A stretch of 64,000 bases of DNA from positions 62,001-126,000 of the forward strand of contig JANWWK010000053.1 of the NCBI GenBank assembly GCA_025056175.1, read 5' to 3'. The position numbers and the translations under genes are program-made. The notes under the pieces are model-generated. The model saw nothing but the letters and a program-made list of their open reading frames with translations, was not told the DNA's origin and ran no database searches. Shown one piece after another: positions 42,393 through 51,178 of the stretch (the first letter of the stretch is position 1; every line of letters starts with the position of its first letter). The stretch comes from Anaerolineales bacterium. GTDB lineage: Bacteria; Chloroflexota; Anaerolineae; Anaerolineales; Villigracilaceae.

Positions 42393-45300
42393 TCAAGCGA
42401 GTTTTCCCTCTTCCCATAATTTCAAAAAGGTTTCGACGACGTTCGGGTCAAAGAGCGTGCCTGCGTTCTTTTTGATGTATTCCAGCGTAGCCTGCTGACT
42501 CCAGGCCGGGCGGTAAGGACGGTTACTGGTCAGCGCGTCCCACACGTCTATCACCGCAAAAATGCGCGCGATAAGTGGAATCTCCTGACCTTTCAGCCCA
42601 CGCGGATAGCCGCTGCCATCCCAACGCTCATGATGAGAAAGCGGAATTTCCAGCGCCGGACGCAGGTATTCGATAGGAGAGAGCATCTGAAAGGCGTAGA
42701 GCGGATGCATCCGCATAATTTCCCACTCTTCGTCGGTCAATTTATCGGGTTTGAGCAAAATGCGGTCTGGCACGGCCAGTTTGCCCATATCGTGCAAAAG
42801 CGCACCGCGCCGGATGTGAACCCGCTCCTCCTCGCTGAAGCCCATGGCTTCGGCCACCTTAAGGGTCAGTTCAGTCACACGCAACGTGTGTCCTTCGGTT
42901 TCGCGGTCGCGCAGGTCGAGCGCGCGCGACCAGCCTTCGATGGTGGTTTCATAGGCCAGATTCAACTCGCGCAAAGATTTTTGAATCCCCTCAAACAGAC
43001 GAGCATTCTGAATAGCAATGGCCGCCTGGTTGACGAACGCCCGCGCCAGTTTCGCCTGTTCTTTGGAATACGCGGCGGGGGTGCGGCTATCGAGCGTGAT
43101 GTAGCCGAAGACTTCACCGCGTGCAATCAGCGGCACACCCATCCAACCGCGTACGTAAGAGGTTTCTCCCCAGCGGTTGAAGCGCGGGTCCTGGGAAGCA
43201 TCGTCCAGGATGAGCAGATGTCCGTTGCGAAGGGTATCGGCAAATAACGGGTCATTGGCCGGAAAGGTTTGATTCATCACCTGTTCCGCGTCCGGCAGGC
43301 CGCGCGTCAGCATGATGCGAAGGTGGTCTCCTTCAAGCAGGAAGATGCTGGCGCTATCGAACGGCACAACCTTTTCCAGCGAATCCAGGATAATTTCCAG
43401 CACCCGTTCCAGTTCGAGCGAGGTCGAAAGCGCGCTGACGGCTTCGATGAGCGTTTCGGCCTCGCGGCGGCGCCGGCTTTCAGATTCGAACAGGCGGAAG
43501 CGTTCAATGGCGTTCGCCAATTGCCCTGCAATCGTCATCATCAAACGTTCGTCCTCTTCCGTGAAGAAATCCAGCTGAGTGCTCTCGGCATTAATGATGC
43601 CAATGACCCGCTCATCGAGTGTAATTGGCACGCACAATTCGGAACGGATGGCCGGGTTGGTCATCAGGTAATCAGGCGTCTGCCGCACGTCGGGAACGCG
43701 GCGCGGCTTGCCTGTGAGAACGACTGAACCCGAGACACACCCGTTGACCGGAAAGCGTTCCCCAATATCCACATTCAAACCATAGTAAGAGGGGTGTGCC
43801 TGCAGAAATTGCCCGCTTTCATCGAGAAAGCCAAATCCGAAGTTATCGGGGTAAAACGATTTCACTGCTTCCTGGGTGACAAAGGTCAGAAGCTCATCCA
43901 GGCTGCGCGCACGAATTGCCATGCCGGCAATCGAATGAAGAAGAGTCAACTCCTGCACCTGACGGCGCAGCGCCTGTTCGGCGCGTTTTCGTTCGGTAAT
44001 ATCTACCGCCACACCAATTACGCCCTGAACTTGCCCATCTTCATCGAAGAACGGGGCGTAAGTGGAGTCGAACACAATTTTCCCAATGTGGTCTTCACTG
44101 CGCGCGGTTTGCCCTGTCAGAGCACGCTGAATGGACTGGATGATGCTGGGGTAGTCTCGATACAGTTCCAGCGCCGAAACGCCCACCACTTCACCAGGCG
44201 TGAGCCCCAATTGTGCCAGCCCTTTGCCCTCAGACAGGGTGAAGACACCATTCTTATCGAGCATAAAGGAAACAACATCGGCGCCGGTGACCACCGTGCG
44301 GTAACGCTGTTCACTCTCGCGCAAGGCAGCTTCGGCCTGACGGCGTTCAGCCAATTCGCGTTGCGCGGCTTCCAATAAATGTGCGTTTTCGACAGCGATG
44401 GCGGCCTGGTCGGCAATCAACTGCAACAACCGCAGTTCTTCAGGCGAGTAGGGGTCGGTGCGACGGTCATCGGTCACATCAATTACCCCAATCACCCGCT
44501 CTTTGACTATCAGCGGCACGCCCAGAACCCTGCGAAATTGCATTTGTTCATACACCGGCGCACGACCCTCCCACTGGCTATAATCGAACACCATCAGGGG
44601 TTTGCCGCTCTGGGCAACCCGTCCCGATAGCCCTTCCCCCAAACGCAGGCGTGTTCCCAAAAAACGTTCCGGGATGTGATATGCCACTACCAGTTCGAGT
44701 GTTTGTCCGTCTTCGTGCATCAGATACAAACCACCCATCGGCGCATTCAGCAAAAGCGCAGCCTGTTCGACAATCGTTTGCAGCAAGGGCATCAAAGCCA
44801 TCTGTGCATTGATTTTCAGAGACGTGGCATACAACCCTTCCAGTTCGCGGGCGCGGCGTTCCAGGGTGGCTTGTGCCTGCCGGCTTTCGGTGATGTCATG
44901 TGCAATCCCAAAGACGATATGGGAGTTGATAGGCACCGCCGTCACCCGTGCAATCCGCACAGAACCATCCGGGCGCACATACTCTACCTCTGCGAACTCG
45001 ATGGTCTCATCCGTTTCAGCCAGGCGTTCGAGACGTTCTTGCGCCCCCTTGGGGGTGATGTCGAAGATGGTCAATCGCTTGATTTCTTCAATACGCCGTC
45101 CAGTGAGACGCTCAGCGGCGCGGTTGGCATCCAGATACCGCCCTGTTTTCCGCTCCACCACAAAAATCGCATCGTTAGACCGTTCAAACAACATCCGAAA
45201 ACGGCTCTCGCTCTCACGCAGGGCGGCTTCGGCCTGGCGACGTTCAGCGCGCACTCGCGCTTCGCGGATTTCACGCCGTAAAGCTTCGGCCAGGCGGTTC

Positions 45301-45641
45301 AGGTTGTCTTTCATCAGGTAGTCATGCGCACCGGCGCGCATGATTTCTACCGCCGTGGCTTCGCCAATCGTCCCAGAGACGATGATAAACGGCAAATCCT
45401 GCCCGCTCTCGTGCAGAACGGCCAGCGCATCTGGTGCGCTGAACGAAGGCAGACGAAAATCCGAGATGACAACATCCCACTCCTGCCCGGTTAACGCCTG
45501 CCGCATTTCTTCTTCGGTTTCGACACGCCGCATTTGTACCTGGAAGCCCGCCTGCCGCAGTTCATACACCAGCAATTGCGCGTCCAGGTCACTATCTTCG
45601 ACGAGCAACAACCGCAACACCTCACCCGCACCCGTGTTCAT
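42393..45641 (-). CDS. Multi-sensor response regulator with C-terminal HD-GYP domain
   Basis: 1082-residue cytoplasmic regulator. Domains in order: receiver (about 9-125, LLLVEDSD and the phospho-Asp in VISDFRLPSF), PAS (145-262), GAF (285-430), PAS (445-560), GAF (580-725), GAF (745-890), HD-GYP (905-1078). The HD pair is in LLHDMGK near 949 and the GYP motif in HERWDGSGYPRG near 1013, so cyclic di-GMP hydrolysis is likely. No transmembrane helix is present. The ATG at 45641 has no ribosome-binding site; TATAAT ends seven bases before it, giving a leaderless message. It is divergent from the 45748 gene. Confidence 0.92.
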   Translation of the reverse strand: MNTGAGEVLRLLLVEDSDLDAQLLVYELRQAGFQVQMRRVETEEEMRQALTGQEWDVVISDFRLPSFSAPDALAVLHESGQDLPFIIVSGTIGEATAVEIMRAGAHDYLMKDNLNRLAEALRREIREARVRAERRQAEAALRESESRFRMLFERSNDAIFVVERKTGRYLDANRAAERLTGRRIEEIKRLTIFDITPKGAQERLERLAETDETIEFAEVEYVRPDGSVRIARVTAVPINSHIVFGIAHDITESRQAQATLERRARELEGLYATSLKINAQMALMPLLQTIVEQAALLLNAPMGGLYLMHEDGQTLELVVAYHIPERFLGTRLRLGEGLSGRVAQSGKPLMVFDYSQWEGRAPVYEQMQFRRVLGVPLIVKERVIGVIDVTDDRRTDPYSPEELRLLQLIADQAAIAVENAHLLEAAQRELAERRQAEAALRESEQRYRTVVTGADVVSFMLDKNGVFTLSEGKGLAQLGLTPGEVVGVSALELYRDYPSIIQSIQRALTGQTARSEDHIGKIVFDSTYAPFFDEDGQVQGVIGVAVDITERKRAEQALRRQVQELTLLHSIAGMAIRARSLDELLTFVTQEAVKSFYPDNFGFGFLDESGQFLQAHPSYYGLNVDIGERFPVNGCVSGSVVLTGKPRRVPDVRQTPDYLMTNPAIRSELCVPITLDERVIGIINAESTQLDFFTEEDERLMMTIAGQLANAIERFRLFESESRRRREAETLIEAVSALSTSLELERVLEIILDSLEKVVPFDSASIFLLEGDHLRIMLTRGLPDAEQVMNQTFPANDPLFADTLRNGHLLILDDASQDPRFNRWGETSYVRGWMGVPLIARGEVFGYITLDSRTPAAYSKEQAKLARAFVNQAAIAIQNARLFEGIQKSLRELNLAYETTIEGWSRALDLRDRETEGHTLRVTELTLKVAEAMGFSEEERVHIRRGALLHDMGKLAVPDRILLKPDKLTDEEWEIMRMHPLYAFQMLSPIEYLRPALEIPLSHHERWDGSGYPRGLKGQEIPLIARIFAVIDVWDALTSNRPYRPAWSQQATLEYIKKNAGTLFDPNVVETFLKLWEEGKLA

Positions 45642-45647
45642 ATTTAT

Positions 45648-45653
45648 ATTATA
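45648..45653 (-). promoter_or_regulatory. -10 box of a leaderless promoter (HD-GYP gene)
   Basis: TATAAT on the minus strand, its last base seven before the A of the ATG at 45641. No Shine-Dalgarno sequence lies between. No -35 match was found at standard distance. Confidence 0.4.
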
Positions 45654-45722
45654 TGCGGGGAAAGCAAAATCGCCACATGCTTAAGGGCGTTGCTATTGCG
45701 AAACGTATCGCACCGACTGTTG

Positions 45723-45728
45723 TATAAT
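45723..45728 (+). promoter_or_regulatory. -10 box before the 802-residue protein
   Basis: Perfect TATAAT, 19 bases before the ATG at 45748. A -35 element at normal spacing is not evident; TTGCGA lies at 21 bases. Confidence 0.35.
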
Positions 45729-45747
45729 TACAAACCAGGGAACTGCT

Positions 45748-48156
45748 ATGACCGATTCCAGAATCGAACGTGCTACCATCGAAACCGCTACCGACCTGAA
45801 ATCCATCGCGCAATCGCCATCGGTGCGCGACCTTTCGCGCCTGAGCCTGCCAGAAATTGAAGCGGTGGTAGAAGTCACTTCGCAAATCATCCCGGCCGGC
45901 AACATTCCGGGCATGATTCTCAACGGTCTCACACGTCTTTCGGGTCAACGTCTGCCTCAGCAGACCGTCCAAAAGCACATTACTGCTCTTTTCAGCGCGC
46001 TCGATTTTCTCTTCGCCCAGGTCACTTCCGGGGCGGTGCTGGTTGCGCCTGCCGCCGTCATCTGGGGTTATCAGAATCTGCTCAAACTGGCCGGCAAAGA
46101 CCCCGAATCGGCTTTTCCAGAAGGCATCTGGCAATTTTATGTGGATTATGCCCTGCGCGAAGACACTGCCCGGCATGTCATCGAAACACACGGGTTCGAT
46201 ACGCTCCTGTATCAGCACGGCATTCGCCTGAACGAACTCGACCGTCTGACGGCGTGGGTGATGGCCGCTATCAGCGTCTTGAACCAATACGATGCCTTGC
46301 TGGAAATCGAATGGCGTGAACGAGTCGCCACCGCCATCCTGCGCGAACTCACCCGTTCTCTACCCCAGGCGGCCCGCTATGCCCGCATCTACCGCGAATG
46401 GGAAATCCAGCGTCCCTACCGGCGCGGCGCCGAAGCAGCCAATTACGATTATCCCGATTATCGCCGCATCAAATTTCAACACTTTTTGCAAGAGGCCATG
46501 CGTCCCCTGCCTGCCGACCTGCGCGCCGAATGGCAGCGACGCATGAGCGAAGCCGAGCGCGAACTACCAGCCTATCAGCGGCAGATGTCTATCCTGGCCT
46601 ATCTTGAACCGGGACAGTACGGCGAAACACGCACGCCCTACAACTTCGAGCAAGCACACATCGGCATCATCTTGCGCGGCAACTACTACCTGCTGCCCGT
46701 GTGCGCGCCCGGCAGCGACCAGCCCCTCAATGCCGAAACCGTGCGCGCCCAGCTGGCAGCCCTGCTGGCCCTGCCTGGCGCTCAACCCGCCCGCCTGACC
46801 GAACTCGCACGCATCAAACGCTCAGCGCTGCCCGGTCTGTTCCGCAAACTTTCTCCAGCGGTAGTCGAAGAACTCTCCCGTCTGCGCTTTGCCCCCATCC
46901 TCATCAATGCCGATACCCGCCCCGCGCACCTGCCACTTACCGAACTGCGGCAGGCCGAACGCGGAATCGGCAGTCATGCCCTGACCCTGTTCCTGACCGA
47001 TTCGACTGCGGTGTTCGACCTTTCCCACATCTTCTTCGATGGCATCCTGGGCGCAGCGCTGGCCGAAATCCTGACGAACGAAGCCCTCTCGTGGGCAGCC
47101 TACCTGCACACCCTGCCTGCCACACGTCCAGCCGTACAACGCATCTTCCACGCCCTGGCCTTTCCGCTCACCCCCGCCGACCATGAACAAATTCGTGTTG
47201 CCCCGCGTGTCACCCCAGAAGCCGGGGCCGAATCGGACAAAATCAACCTGCGCGCCTGTCTGAATTTGCGGCATTACTTCAAACAACGCAACGATGCCCT
47301 GAAACTCACCGTCAATGACCTGCTGGTACTTTACCGCGCCATTCACGCAGCCAGGTACCAGCCCTCGCCCGAACTGGAAAAGAAACTCGAAAAACTGGCT
47401 GCCAACCGCACCACGCGCGCGCTGGCCGACCAAATCCGCGCCGCCATCGAAGAATCGCGCCGACAGAATCCCTCCATGCTGATTCCAATGGATGCCAGCC
47501 GCCAATCACCCCGCGACCGGCTATACCCCCTCAGCATGGAAGTTCCGCTGGCCGAGCTGGACTTGCTCAACCTGCACGCCCGCGCCATTCAGACACTGAA
47601 CGCCTACGAAGGCCATAAAGGCGACCGCAGCGCTCTCTACGCGCAATTCGACGAAGCCCAGCGCACCTATCTGGCTACGCTCGCTGGTTTCAGCGCGATT
47701 TTTGACCGTCTCAAAGAAATTGCCATTCGCGGTGAGAGCGCCAGCGTGGCTGCTATCAAAGCCCTGGCGCACATGCCACCAGCCCTGCAACACCTGCTGG
47801 ACCAGATTCCCAGCCGTTTCGAGCTGCTCAACAACGTCCTCAAAGGACGCGAAGTGTTCTCAAACGTTGGCGCTGTCGTCCCCTCCAGCACCCTGCGCCG
47901 CTTCGTCACCGCAAAAGATGACAACGAACAAAAACAACTGGTGTGGGGCGTCATCACCGATGCGCGCGGCGTTCTGCGCATCAGTCTGCGCGACTTTCGC
48001 CCCCACGTCGCCGCCCTGCAGGCCGCCGGACGTGCCGACCTGGCACACGACATCACCCAGGACTATCTCGACTCCTACGTCAACGGATTCAACAACTTCA
48101 TCTTTGACCTGCAACGCATCACCCTCGCCAGCCGCAAAACTCTGCCCGAACGCTGA
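45748..48156 (+). CDS. Divergent choline/carnitine acyltransferase-like protein
   Basis: 802-residue soluble protein without an obvious paralogue in the window. The middle third has features of CoA-dependent acyltransferases: HIGIILRGNYYLLPV (304-318), followed by LNAETVRAQLAALLAL, LTELARIKRSALPGL, then FDLSHIFFDG with H427, D431 and G432 in the HxxxDG pattern of the catalytic His, and LTVNDLLVLYRAIHA near 520. The order recalls choline/carnitine acyltransferases (FFKLDV, LEAQLQ, HSWADG), but the family's C-terminal Tyr-Gly and Arg-Thr-Glu motifs were not found. The N-terminal 280 residues and the last 200 are helical and unassigned. It is 47 bases before a receptor-like kinase gene. Confidence 0.5.
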   Translation: MTDSRIERATIETATDLKSIAQSPSVRDLSRLSLPEIEAVVEVTSQIIPAGNIPGMILNGLTRLSGQRLPQQTVQKHITALFSALDFLFAQVTSGAVLVAPAAVIWGYQNLLKLAGKDPESAFPEGIWQFYVDYALREDTARHVIETHGFDTLLYQHGIRLNELDRLTAWVMAAISVLNQYDALLEIEWRERVATAILRELTRSLPQAARYARIYREWEIQRPYRRGAEAANYDYPDYRRIKFQHFLQEAMRPLPADLRAEWQRRMSEAERELPAYQRQMSILAYLEPGQYGETRTPYNFEQAHIGIILRGNYYLLPVCAPGSDQPLNAETVRAQLAALLALPGAQPARLTELARIKRSALPGLFRKLSPAVVEELSRLRFAPILINADTRPAHLPLTELRQAERGIGSHALTLFLTDSTAVFDLSHIFFDGILGAALAEILTNEALSWAAYLHTLPATRPAVQRIFHALAFPLTPADHEQIRVAPRVTPEAGAESDKINLRACLNLRHYFKQRNDALKLTVNDLLVLYRAIHAARYQPSPELEKKLEKLAANRTTRALADQIRAAIEESRRQNPSMLIPMDASRQSPRDRLYPLSMEVPLAELDLLNLHARAIQTLNAYEGHKGDRSALYAQFDEAQRTYLATLAGFSAIFDRLKEIAIRGESASVAAIKALAHMPPALQHLLDQIPSRFELLNNVLKGREVFSNVGAVVPSSTLRRFVTAKDDNEQKQLVWGVITDARGVLRISLRDFRPHVAALQAAGRADLAHDITQDYLDSYVNGFNNFIFDLQRITLASRKTLPER

Positions 48157-48202
48157 CCCTTTCCTGCGCGCCCCTGCGCTTTCGCCTCCTGACTGATTTC
48201 CT

Positions 48203-49960
48203 ATGACCTTCACCGACCCTCTCATCGGCAAACAGCTTGCCAACTTCCGCATCGAGCGCGTTCTCGGTCGCGGCGGCATGGCGCAGGTCTACTACGGACA
48301 AGACATCAAACTCCAACGCCCGGTCGCCATCAAAGTCATAGATGCCCGCTACCGCGACAATCCACAATATGCCCGCCGCTTCGTCACCGAAGCACGCGCT
48401 GTGGCCCGCTGGCGACACGAAAATATCATCCAAATCTACTACGCCGATGACCAGGACGGTTTGTACTATTACGTCATGGAATACATAGACGGACCCGACC
48501 TGGCAAGCGTGCTGAATGCCTATGCCACACGCGGCGAAAAACTACCCCCCGCCGAAGTCCTGCGGATTGGCAAAGCTATTGCCTCTGCGCTCGACTACGC
48601 ACACAAACACGGCATCATCCACCGCGACGTTAAACCCTCCAACGTATTTCTCTCCAAAGACGGGCGCGTTGTGCTGGGCGATTTCGGCCTGGCGCTGGAC
48701 GTGAATCAAGGCTCCTCAGGGGAGGCCTTTGGCAGCCCCCACTACATTTCCCCTGAACAAGCGCGCCGCTCAACCGATGCCACCCCGCTTTCAGACCTGT
48801 ACTCGTTGGGGGTCATCCTCTACGAAATGCTGACCGGCGTCGTCCCCTTCGACGACCTCTCCCCCACCAGCGTTGCCCTACAACACCTCACGCAAGAGCC
48901 GCCCCCGCCGCGCAGCCTGAACCCGCAACTTAACGCTGCCACCGAAGCCGTTCTGCTCAAAGCACTCAGCAAAAACCCTCAGGAGCGCTACCCCAGCGGC
49001 GCCGCCCTGATGGAAGCACTTGAACAGGCTCTCGCGCAGCCTGCCTCCACCCAGGAACACATCCTGCCTCTGCCGCCGCTGCCCGCCGCCGTGCTGGGTG
49101 GAAAAACCCGCCCCGTCACACGCAAAATTCTACCCGCCACATCCCCGCCCAAACGCCGGCGCGGGCCGCTCTACCTGTTCTTATTGCTTCTTGCGCTCTT
49201 CGCGCTCCTCTTTTTTGGAAATCTCCAACGACAGGGCGGTTTCCCGGCTCTCTTCCCCTTCCTGGCCCCCAGCCCCACCCCTACCCCCACCTGGACGAGT
49301 CTCCCGACTGCAACCGCCTCGCCCAGCCCCAGCATGACCGCCTCTCAAACCGCCTCTCCCACTGCCACGCACACCCTCACCCCACGCCCCAGCGCCACCC
49401 TAACCGCCTCCGCCACGTCCACATCTGCCGCCACAACCACCTCTACCCCATCCCTGACCCTAACATCCACCACCCTGCCATCTGCCACCTCCATCACTGC
49501 CACCCCAACACCAGCCACCGCCCCACCCTCCACACCCGCCACACCCGCCACCCCCACCACCACCCCACCCTTCCCCAACCTCAAGCGGATGTGGTTGTAC
49601 TACGACGAATACGGCTTCTATATCTACAACGCCTCACCTGATAACCGCTCCATCTCCCCAATCGCCTTCGAGCGGCTGGATGGCAGTAACCGCTTCGGCG
49701 GCTTCCTGTGGGCCGAATTCTATGCCACCCTGCACCCCGGGCGTTGTATGCGCATTGAAATCCAAAAAAATCCCGGCAACTATCTCAACCCGCCCCTGTG
49801 CCGCAACTACTACCTGAGCACCCGCAGCATCACGCGCGATAGTGACCTCATCTTTTGGACAGCGCAACCCAACAACGACCGCTTCCGCGTCCTGTGGCAA
49901 AACCAGGAAGTCGGTCTCTGCACGATTGCAGACGGCTTCTGCGAGGTCTTCATCCCCTAA
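48203..49960 (+). CDS. Transmembrane Ser/Thr protein kinase with extracellular domain
   Basis: 585-residue receptor-like kinase. The Hanks-type kinase domain spans about 10-275: GRGGMAQVYYG, AIKVI with the ATP Lys, HRDVKPSNVF and GDFGLAL. A single helix lies at about 323-343 (GPLYLFLLLLALFALLFFG). It is followed by about 110 residues of almost pure Thr/Ser/Pro/Ala, a mucin-like spacer, and a C-terminal domain from about 465 (RMWLYYDEYGFYIYNASPDN) with several Cys, likely an extracellular sensor of unknown ligand. No PASTA repeats are present. The ATG has no clear ribosome-binding site. It is probably transcribed with the acyltransferase-like gene. Confidence 0.92.
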   Translation: MTFTDPLIGKQLANFRIERVLGRGGMAQVYYGQDIKLQRPVAIKVIDARYRDNPQYARRFVTEARAVARWRHENIIQIYYADDQDGLYYYVMEYIDGPDLASVLNAYATRGEKLPPAEVLRIGKAIASALDYAHKHGIIHRDVKPSNVFLSKDGRVVLGDFGLALDVNQGSSGEAFGSPHYISPEQARRSTDATPLSDLYSLGVILYEMLTGVVPFDDLSPTSVALQHLTQEPPPPRSLNPQLNAATEAVLLKALSKNPQERYPSGAALMEALEQALAQPASTQEHILPLPPLPAAVLGGKTRPVTRKILPATSPPKRRRGPLYLFLLLLALFALLFFGNLQRQGGFPALFPFLAPSPTPTPTWTSLPTATASPSPSMTASQTASPTATHTLTPRPSATLTASATSTSAATTTSTPSLTLTSTTLPSATSITATPTPATAPPSTPATPATPTTTPPFPNLKRMWLYYDEYGFYIYNASPDNRSISPIAFERLDGSNRFGGFLWAEFYATLHPGRCMRIEIQKNPGNYLNPPLCRNYYLSTRSITRDSDLIFWTAQPNNDRFRVLWQNQEVGLCTIADGFCEVFIP

Positions 49961-49984
49961 AGGCAGACATCCCACAAACGCATC

Positions 49985-50959
49985 TTAAGCCTGCGGCGGC
50001 ATCTTGAACCGATACCGCACCCGGAAAAAGGCATACAGCGGTTCCCCGGTCGAAGATGTCATTGCCGTCGGCCCTTCAGGGTTGCTCAAATCCAGCGTGA
50101 GCGCAATGCGGTCATCCCGCCCATAATTGGGGTCATACACAAACAACGTCACCTGGCTGCCCTGTGTATCGTAGCCATAGGCCAGCACCTGATGATTCTC
50201 CCCCAGCCGGCGCAAATCCGCCGAACGGACGCGCACCAGCCCCAACGGACAGGGCTGACCGGCATCGAGCAACGCCTTAATAGCTGGCCATTCCCGCCGC
50301 ACCGTGTGCCAGGCACGGCTAAAGTGCGCCCCCCAACCGGTGGAATAATCTGGCAAGGCAGGGCGCATCCACGCAATATATCCCCACACCCCAAACGGCA
50401 AATTGAAGCTATCGTAGAGCCGCCGAACGATATAGTCAAACAACGCATCGCCTGCGGGCGGTTGCGCCACGTCAGGAAGCGCACGCCCGGCATAAAAATA
50501 ATCCAGTGCGGCAAACACCATACCCCCACACAAGCCATTCTTCGCATCCCCAATCCGAATTCTGCCAAACGGCGTGAACAATTGAATGTGCGGATACGGT
50601 GGAAAAGCATTGATAAACCGAAAACCGTGACGATGGGGGTCAAAACCAGTCCGCACAGCAGAAGGAGCGCGTTGCCCGGAAGAAGAACCCGCCTGCCCTG
50701 CAAACGCCTCCAACCGATACTTGAACCGTCCACCACCGAATTGTTTCCATGCCACCACAATTTGCCCCACGCCGCTCTCGCCTGTAGCAGGTTGCGCTGC
50801 GACCGAAGCCCCCGCACCCGGCGACGCCTGCAACACCGTCAGACGGCAACTGTGAAAGAACTCACCCTCAGGCACGGTCAGAGAGAACACCTCCACGCCC
50901 TGTGTGTGCCTGGGCCATAGTGCGGTATGGGTTTGGGTCACATCCAAAATTCTTGACAT
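49985..50959 (-). CDS. Papain-like (C39-type) domain protein, putative
   Basis: 324-residue protein. The start MSRILDVTQTH at 50959 has GGAGAAAGA before it. The second half shows a cysteine-peptidase-like pattern: GDAKNGLCGGMVFAALDYF with a candidate catalytic Cys, and NHQVLAYGYDTQGSQVTLFVYDPNYG with His and the DPN Asp/Asn, as in C39-like peptidases. No signal peptide is seen, so it appears cytoplasmic. It is convergent with the kinase gene and divergent from the surface-protein gene. Peptidase activity is unproven; bile-acid or amide hydrolase relatives share the layout. Confidence 0.65.
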   Translation of the reverse strand: MSRILDVTQTHTALWPRHTQGVEVFSLTVPEGEFFHSCRLTVLQASPGAGASVAAQPATGESGVGQIVVAWKQFGGGRFKYRLEAFAGQAGSSSGQRAPSAVRTGFDPHRHGFRFINAFPPYPHIQLFTPFGRIRIGDAKNGLCGGMVFAALDYFYAGRALPDVAQPPAGDALFDYIVRRLYDSFNLPFGVWGYIAWMRPALPDYSTGWGAHFSRAWHTVRREWPAIKALLDAGQPCPLGLVRVRSADLRRLGENHQVLAYGYDTQGSQVTLFVYDPNYGRDDRIALTLDLSNPEGPTAMTSSTGEPLYAFFRVRYRFKMPPQA

Positions 50960-51178
50960 TCTTTCTCCAGATTGATTCCCTTTCATCATACTCATTCCCT
51001 GTTGCAAATGCAATCACCGAACGCCGCTCTCTCGCATTCATTTCAAATCCATTACTGCGTCCTTTCCCCGATTGAAAACGCGCCCCCAGCGTTCTATGAT
51101 AAAAACTGGGGGCTAAACAGCGGCCTTATTGCAGTCTTTCGTTCCAAGACTGCGGGTTGTTCTGGGAGGGACGAACCC

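Noticed and set aside
49265-49570. Tract of repeated ACC/CC-rich units that looks like an array
   Set aside because: It is the Thr/Ser/Pro linker of the kinase, in frame, with no constant repeat and spacer structure, so it is not a CRISPR.
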